Below are positions 46,121 to 52,660 of a stretch of 52,660 nucleotides of DNA, one piece after another. How positions within the stretch are numbered: the stretch's first letter is position 1; every line of letters starts with the position of its first letter. Made by a program: the position numbers and the translations under genes. The stretch is from positions 1-52,660 of the forward strand of contig NOWV01000312.1 in NCBI GenBank assembly GCA_003344405.1. Direction: 5' to 3'. Origin of the DNA: Trichoplax sp. H2. Its lineage: Eukaryota; Placozoa; Uniplacotomia; Trichoplacea. The notes under the pieces are model-generated. The model was given only the letters and a program-made list of their open reading frames with translations. It did not search any database and was not told where the DNA came from.

Positions 46121-48802
46121 AGATGGCAAAACGTGTGGATTAAGCATCATTAGCACTATGATCTAGAAACGTGGCCGGATTCATCATTTATACGTTGACA
46201 AGATTTGCCAATTGTTTTATCTGACGAAAAGTACCAATTTAATATGAAAGTCAAGTCTTTGTAATATTTTCTACAATGTGGTGTTGTAAATAATTTTTGC
46301 CCAGTTTCTCTATCTCTACTTATATTTCTTGAAGACTTTCGCATCTGCCATGGAATTCCCCATAACAGTAACAACACTGATGCTAATGTTTTTTCACTTG
46401 ACTGAGGCGTGGACTAAATGCAATGTACGTAGCAAAGAGAATTATTCTTCACTCTCATACCTCGCTGCATTACGTTCGTGAGATACAACTGCTCGATGTA
46501 AAGCTTACCAGTTAAGCAGCAACCTGGATTTCTTCCTACTCAGTATAGATGGTCTGTGACATCAGTTCAACGAACGCGTAGATTATATAATAAATGGTTT
46601 AACTAAATTGAATTAAAATAATTATGTGCTGATAAATTAACATACGTTCAATACTTATTTCTGTGCATGAAAATCGCTCAGATAAAGGGTTAGTGTAGAT
46701 TTTTCTTACAATTTCATAATTGCCATCAGGTCAGCTTATAGTTATTTTTCGTCTAGGGTTTACCGGTATGGTAAGTTCCTAAAATAGGGTTCATGATTGC
46801 AAATACTAGATACCGCAGTAATACTAATCAATCACGACACAAATTTAGGATTCTTACGAAGTTGACTATTGAAACTGGAAAAAATTTCAGGTTAAAGCAG
46901 ATTAAATAATACTCTTTGTCATTTAAGGACAAATTATTACTATTGTTAGGAGCGCCCCTTACTTCTTAACTAACTCGAAATCTGGTAAATTTTAAATGCC
47001 AAACAATCTTTTATAAGCGACTTACTGTCATTTTACGCATAATTAGCCTAATTATATACGTAAGCTATTGAAATGGAGTATGGCCTCAATTGAAGATAGT
47101 TTCTTAAAAGTACGGTATAATATCTCATTACGAAGGTAGAAATTGAACTTACACCATGATTGGCTGTAGCATTACATAAAAATTTCGCGATTTTACCTGA
47201 ATAGCCATTGTTGATATTCAGAAAAGGGTAAAGAAAATTTACTTTATTTCATCGAGTAACGTTTGACTTAAATAGCGAATACGAAGTATAGAGCCTGTCG
47301 TGGTATAGGCTGTATAAGCTGAGATAAACTGAGAAACGATTACTATCTTGGTAAAACTGTTGCTAGTAGATCAGTGAGTTTTAATGGATGCCTAAACGAA
47401 TTGGTAATCTTTTATGACACTGACTGATTCTAATACATTAATAGCAACTAGACGATAAATGCTTTTAAATCAGTTGGATGTGAGTAATAGTTAAGCTAAA
47501 AGCTCACGTACATTTTTAGTCAGAACGATGACACCACATTTACTGATGATCTACAGTACATCTTCGTCATGCTTGCATTAATATAAGCGTACTCGTACAC
47601 AACTAACAGGCATATAAAAGAATGAGAATAATAATAAGAAGCAATTAAATTTCAGGTCCAGTGTGTCAGCAAGCCACAAAGTATTTCGTTTTGATGTAGA
47701 GTACAAACAACGTATAAAAGTGAAATAAAATAATTACATCGAATTAAAGAAGTATTCATTTACTGTTTCTGTTGAATAGTACTGTATAATAGCAAGAGCC
47801 AGATCAAACCTGCCAATGAAATGTCAAATGTTGAGTTTTATTTTCCAGTACTGGAATACAGATGTTAATGATAAGAACGATCAATGTTCACTGCCATAAG
47901 ACAATTTAATTCGTCAATAACAAGCGTAACATAAATAATACTGTATTGAACAAGATCAATAAGACAGATTAGATTTCTAAAGTTCAAAGTCGAATATTCT
48001 GAACAATTTCTATCTTCAACGGTAGCCGATTTTGAGACAATTTTCAATTAGGTTCAATAATTTCTGTCTTCTCTACTCCTTGGTCGTTCTGGTATAGTTC
48101 TAAACCATTTATAACAATGCTAATTGTTTGAGTTAGCGAAAAATTATCGTTCTCTGTTTATTAACTAATTAGATACTTTAATACAAAGCTATGCTATGGT
48201 AATATATTGGAATAGATAGTGTTGGAGCTACTGTACATTAAAAGCGAAGGATGTTTTCCGACTGCAATTTTTCAGTCATCAAATTTAATTGATTCCTTCT
48301 TCATATATAACATGGGCTATATAACATATATATATATGTATTTTTATTAAAGCAGCTAGATTCTTTATCATTGGTACATTGTATTACGAATGTCTACAAT
48401 AAGGCCAGTAAGTCAATGTTGAAGCCGAGAAACTTATACAAACTGACATATATCAATGATTTAACTTCGAAAATGAAACTAGAATCTATTTCGATCACTT
48501 AATTCTCTCATATGCGAATTGTTAAATGTTGCTTTTACTTGATGCGATGTTATATTTAACAATTTACACTGGTGATGAATAGATCAGTAATTTGATAATA
48601 TGATATAGCACAGATATTATCTCTTTTATTACTAGGATGATATCTAAGTATTGTCATTTATTTTTTGCTACCACCTATGGTATGATATAGTCTGTGTTGA
48701 TCGAATAAGTTTACTGCATACAATCGGGTATAATATCATTTTGATTGCCTACATTATGTCAATATAAAATGATCGAAGTTTTGCAAAATTTCGTTTATTA
48801 TT
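46121..48802. other. Intergenic with possible minus-strand exons
   Basis: Two minus-strand stretches, 46461-46523 and 46394-46413, are joined in phase by good GT and AG sites and would end a protein with LYIEQLYLTNVMQR then VHASVK. I cannot recognise it or extend it upstream. The overlapping longer frame at 46156-46377 has no clear domain. The rest is AT-rich with nothing seen. Confidence 0.3.
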
Positions 48803-49183
48803 TCAATTAACAATCACATGGATGAGGTTCAAAACCTTTGAAAACATTGAATTGTATAAAATGTGAAATCTTACATGTATTCGTTTATACGATTTTATCA
48901 GATACATAAAAAGTTGATCTTGTAAATCAAGATCTGAAAGTACATAATTTCTGCAAGTATTGCAATGCCATAGGTTGTTAAAGATTGAAGGATAATTTTG
49001 ATATTTTACAATATTCTCTATAAATTTATTTAAGACAGCAAATATAGTTTGTTTATTTGTGTTCGTCCGGTGATTAATTCCGCTGTTTAATTCATCATAT
49101 TTATTGCAGACATATATTGACGCTATTGTCTGGTTAAATTCCATTGATTCATGACAAAGATACAAATACTGATCTATATCCAT
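48803..49183 (-). CDS. Hypothetical 126-aa open frame
   Basis: An ATG-started frame of 126 codons in DNA where stops are very frequent, which is longer than expected for most chance frames here. The protein (MDIDQYLYLCHESMEF..., with CNTCRNYVLSDLDLQDQLF) has mixed composition, two CxxC-like cysteines and no signal peptide. I recognise no family. It could be a lineage-specific gene, an exon, or chance. Confidence 0.35.
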   Translation of the reverse strand: MDIDQYLYLCHESMEFNQTIASIYVCNKYDELNSGINHRTNTNKQTIFAVLNKFIENIVKYQNYPSIFNNLWHCNTCRNYVLSDLDLQDQLFMYLIKSYKRIHVRFHILYNSMFSKVLNLIHVIVN

Positions 49184-50696
49184 GAAAAGTCAAGCTTGTC
49201 TGACTAAAACAAACCATGTTTCATATATTTGATGAAACTGTAGCAATAACAACGCACTTCATAGAAAAAGACGATCATTGGTTTAATCATGTAAACTAGA
49301 TCAATTTCTAGACTAAAACGAGCGATCTGAATCCATCGAAGTGTGATTTTTTATTGATATATTAAGATGATTATAAATTTATTGATGACTTTCAAAGAAA
49401 ACACAATCTTCCTTCACTATTAAAAAAATTATATAAACTTTCAGATAAGGTCTAATTGTATGAATGATAAGTTAACCGTTTGAATTACAACGATAACATA
49501 AAATCTGCCTCCTTCAATACCGTTAACGTTACATTTTTAACTCATTTAGATATAGTTTATGGGAACGTATTATATTATTAGTCATTGTATCCTTTAATAT
49601 CAATTATTCCTTGCATAGTTAGCGGAAGTTATTTACTGCAGGTGTGCTTCACATCCAGGTTTCACCCACGGCTAATATCATAGAATTTCGAAAGAAAGGA
49701 CAAGTTCAAAACATTTAATTTCATTAGGACAGAGAAGTTGCTATTTTTATTTCAATACTTACAAAATTTCTCCTCTTATAAGGTCAATCAGTCTATATTA
49801 TTTTCTGCTAATGCAAAGCCACATAATACTACTTAATTATCGTTACAATTAATTTAGGTTCTTATTTTATAAATCAAATCTGATGTGAAATTTTAATACG
49901 AAACAATAATATGGCATCTTTTCTTCAGGGTTGTGATACTGCTTAAAATAGTCGCTCCATCAATTTTTATTTTAACTTATGCCAGCAAGGGACTTACTTT
50001 GAACTAGAATTGGTAATCGTCCATGTGATGATTAATTCCTGCGCCTAATTTGATACAAAAATGAGGCAAATCTTGTAATAGCTTGCAAATCCGTATATTC
50101 CCAGCTACATATGATTCAACAATACAGCCTTGGATATAATCAAATCTAATATTAATACGCTGTTATTACTTTTTAAAAATAAGCAACATAATTTTACTGA
50201 TTTCGACATATATTTTTGGTGTCTAATTATAATAATGATAATATAAAATTTAACCTTAATTATTATGAACTCATTCGACTAAAATATTATTTTTATAAAT
50301 AAATCATATTAGAATAGAATAGTTCGGAGAAGGGTTCGTTGAACAGGAAAGTGGCATGATTGAATATTTGCAAAGCCGAATTGAATTGGATAATGACTTC
50401 GTTAAACAAAGAACTGCAGTATGCTATGGTGTGAAATTAGAATTGACATGAACCACAATGAAATATTAACATAGAAATTATTAGCTCAATAGCTATTTAT
50501 GTCGTCCTTTTTTGTAGAGATATGACAAGAATATTAGTTATTATCCATCAATAACGTTTAGTGCAGGTGTTCGAAATTTGATTGAATACTAAATAAGTCA
50601 TACAAATTTATGCATGAAATGATATATATATAAATGACCAAATATCGTATTTAAATTAATTTATCGTTCAGATCATAAAAATACATTGACGCAATA
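49184..50696. other. Intergenic, nothing recognised
   Basis: AT-rich 5' flank of the receptor exon. An alternating ATATATATAAATG at about 50622-50634 could serve as a TATA region. Confidence 0.4.
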
Positions 50697-50918
50697 ATGA
50701 GATTGGCTATTTGGATCTGCATTTTTTTCATCTTCGGTTCAATGCAAGAATGTCTCTGTCAAAAAAACCTTACAATTATATGTTTAATACCTTTCATGTC
50801 ACCCAACTCGGCTAGCAGATTTCTATATACTGCTGCAAGAACAGCGGTTCGCGATGTTAATCAAGCAAATAATATTTTATCAAATTATCAATTGCAGATT
50901 GAATTTCATGATGGTCAG
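50697..50918 (+). CDS. First exon of a class C (GABA-B-like) receptor
   Basis: Seventy-four codons ending at CAG before GTAATG, phase 0. Residues 1-22 are a signal peptide (MRLAIWICIFFIFGSMQECL). They are followed by the first strand, helix and second strand of the periplasmic-binding-like ligand domain (LTIICLIPFMSP, AARTAVRDVNQANNILSNY, QLQIEFHDGQ), as in GABA-B and other class C receptors. The rest of the domain and the seven helices are not found before the gap at 52255. The gene may continue beyond the window, be a fragment, or splice to the short exon at 51223. Confidence 0.75.
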
Positions 50919-51222
50919 GTAATGCATAAATAGTAACGGTAATGTTATACGTGTAATCAGCAAGAAAAGTTTGATTTTATGTATATCTTCATTGGCTAAT
51001 AAAAACCTGAATAATTGCAGTGACAATAAATATAGAATAGACTTTTAATTCTTGACTACTTAAATGATTTTATGACTTATAAATAGTATTGTAGACGTAA
51101 TAACTTTCCATCAGCAAAAATGCATCATCTTTAATTTTATGTCATGATAAATGAATGCATGGATGGATTTTTTTCGCTGAAATGTTGAAATTATATCATA
51201 GATTGCATCCTATCTCATTTAG

Positions 51223-51315
51223 GATCACATCAATTTATCCCATCCACAATTACACTTAGCAGAAGATCTACATGAATATGAGGACAACATTGCACCACCT
51301 TCTATTGAATTCTGA
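51223..51315 (+). CDS. Possible short terminal exon
   Basis: After a good pyrimidine tract and TTTAG, 30 open codons in phase 0 end at TGA (DHINLSHPQLHLAEDL, then HEYEDNIAPPSIEF). The phase matches the donor at 50919, so joining would give a secreted protein of 104 aa holding only the first part of the ligand domain. The composition is protein-like, but it does not resemble the class C receptor at this point. It may belong to another gene. Confidence 0.35.
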   Translation, partial: DHINLSHPQLHLAEDLHEYEDNIAPPSIEF

Positions 51316-52254
51316 TCTACGGACTGAATTACTTCCAACAGTTATAAAAACATTAAATTTTTAGTTTATAAATTACTTGTACATAGCTAGTTGTTGATAA
51401 AATCATCATAGATTCACATTGTGTAGTACAATAGCGAAATTAAGGGGTTATAATTAAATAATTTCTTGGTATTAATCGTGTAAATATCAACGACGTGCTT
51501 GAAAAGAAAGTCATTCCATAAACTTATTGATACTTTTTGTACCAGCTTCTGCAAAATTCATAGATCAATTAATCGACCAGGTTAATTTTGTTATTAAAAT
51601 GACTGTAATAGTAGATAGTCGATGTGGAGTCTTTCACTACAATTGGTAGTTTAGTAAGTTCAGTGACGTCGTAATATGCATTCATAGTGCCAGAGCTAAT
51701 ATGATTATATTGAATGAGTTAATTACAAAAATGACGGTTAATTTTTACTAGAATACCCTAGTGACCGAAAAATCATCTATTTACTCCTTCAGCTTTATTT
51801 TTCAGTATCAAGCAAAATTGCAAGTAAATAAACCTGGACTGGGAACCTAATTATTTGTTTATTGATTTTTATATACGATAATAATGCAAAAATTAATATT
51901 TCTAGAATTAGTAACTATTAAATAATATAGCTTTGTCTCAAAACAGCTTTGCAACAACATAACGGAATATACGATCAATAAGTCAATTCCTTGAACCACG
52001 TATCAAGGAACGATATCTGTACTATCACAAACACTTTTGCTCTACTAGCAGACTACACAAAGACTTAAACGCCTCGTATTTTACGTTAAACACTAAGTTG
52101 GACAATTCTCTTTATTTCACGATATACTACATTTATATACTATTCCTCAATAGTTCATGAGTCATAGTTAATACAATTAACCTCGGAATCATTTACTGAA
52201 TTAGATATTAATTATAGCTACTGCTCCCTTAATGCAGACAACAGTATTTACAAA
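51316..52254. other. Intergenic, nothing recognised
   Basis: AT-rich DNA up to the last gap, with no exon resembling the missing receptor parts. Confidence 0.4.
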
Positions 52255-52274
52255 NNNNNNNNNNNNNNNNNNNN
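52255..52274. other. Assembly gap (20 N)
   Basis: Exactly 20 N. Unlike the other three, I see no copy of the left flank immediately to its right; instead the block from 22365 reappears 204 bases later. Confidence 0.99.
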
Positions 52275-52478
52275 GAGGAAATCATAAATGACTAATAAGA
52301 ATATGTTATTTCTATGTTAAGACAGGGCTACGATATAATTGAGCTAGATTCAAAGCGATTTCCACAGAGTATTTTGTTAAATATAAATTATACATATTTA
52401 GAGTTATGCTACAATCTAGTGGAAATTGGCTTTTACTAAAAATAGACTATACCGTATTTAGAAGTAAACACTACAATT

Positions 52479-52660
52479 ATGGAATGAACATACCGGGTTG
52501 GACTCTACTTTACTTCAAGCTCAGGATGTTTTATATTATTTTCTTGTTATTAGCTAATTAATTATTTCGCTACTTTTCTAAAAACATTGCAATAATAGTC
52601 TGTTTCAAATTCTATCTCTTCTAAGACTATTAATTGTCAGAATTAGATTTTTAAGATTAG
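52479..52660. repeat. Second copy of the 22365 block, cut by window end
   Basis: Identical to 22365-22544 through to the last base of the window and preceded, as there, by AATTAT. The 204 bases to its left (52275-52478, ending AACACTACAATTAT) differ from those left of the first copy. Confidence 0.95.

Noticed and set aside
46420-46525. Possible structured RNA (snRNA or tRNA) between U1-C and the desert
   Set aside because: No match to the signature regions of U1, U2, U4, U5, U6 or U12 and no tRNA box A/B pair that I could see.
1-52660. CRISPR arrays, operons, ribosome binding sites and phage features
   Set aside because: The DNA is eukaryotic with spliced genes; the repeats seen lack CRISPR spacing and none of the genes sit in operon-like order.

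Overview
The window reads as nuclear DNA of a simple animal. It is AT-rich, its genes are split by short GT-AG introns (mostly 60-750 bases), and it encodes metazoan proteins: a polo kinase with polo boxes, U1 snRNP protein C, a UXT-type prefoldin-like protein, rhodopsin-class receptors and the start of a class C (GABA-B-like) receptor. A placozoan such as Trichoplax is my best guess; that is inference from gene content and style only. The sequence is a scaffold with four gaps of exactly 20 N.

Layout: an intronless alpha/beta hydrolase (4024-4869, +); UXT, 3' exons only (6057-7469, -); two long copies of one promoter plus first exon of a polo kinase (8264-10864 and 10885-13511) separated by a gap; the polo kinase gene itself, 12 coding exons and 600 aa (13417-17121, +); convergent to it a seven-exon leucine-rich-repeat protein of 294 aa (18107-21049, -); a three-exon rhodopsin-class receptor (23150-25753, -); a gene-poor 14-kb stretch with two families of decayed tandem repeats and one well preserved solo LTR with target-site duplication (27997-28439); a single-exon rhodopsin-class receptor (39797-40819, +); a four-unit tandem repeat leading into the U1-C gene (45214-46120, +); and a signal-peptide exon of a class C receptor (50697-50918, +). 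The multi-exon genes were put together by reading splice sites and checking that every exon junction keeps phase. Most of these exons are too short to stand out as open reading frames.

Two things stand out beyond the genes. First, a five-base motif (TACTG and its reverse complement CAGTA), in runs that flip orientation and so form many palindromes, fills the DNA just upstream of both the polo kinase and U1-C. A short copy lies at 42.1 kb and I saw no other dense array. Second, three of the four gaps are flanked by near-identical direct copies, which points to unmerged alleles rather than true duplications. One of these overlaps carries a 204-bp presence/absence difference. Another ends in a GC-richer foreign-looking segment, and its right flank reappears unchanged 30 kb away at the window's end.

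The housekeeping genes act in separate processes (mitosis, U1 splicing, prefoldin-like complexes); nothing suggests they form a functional cluster.
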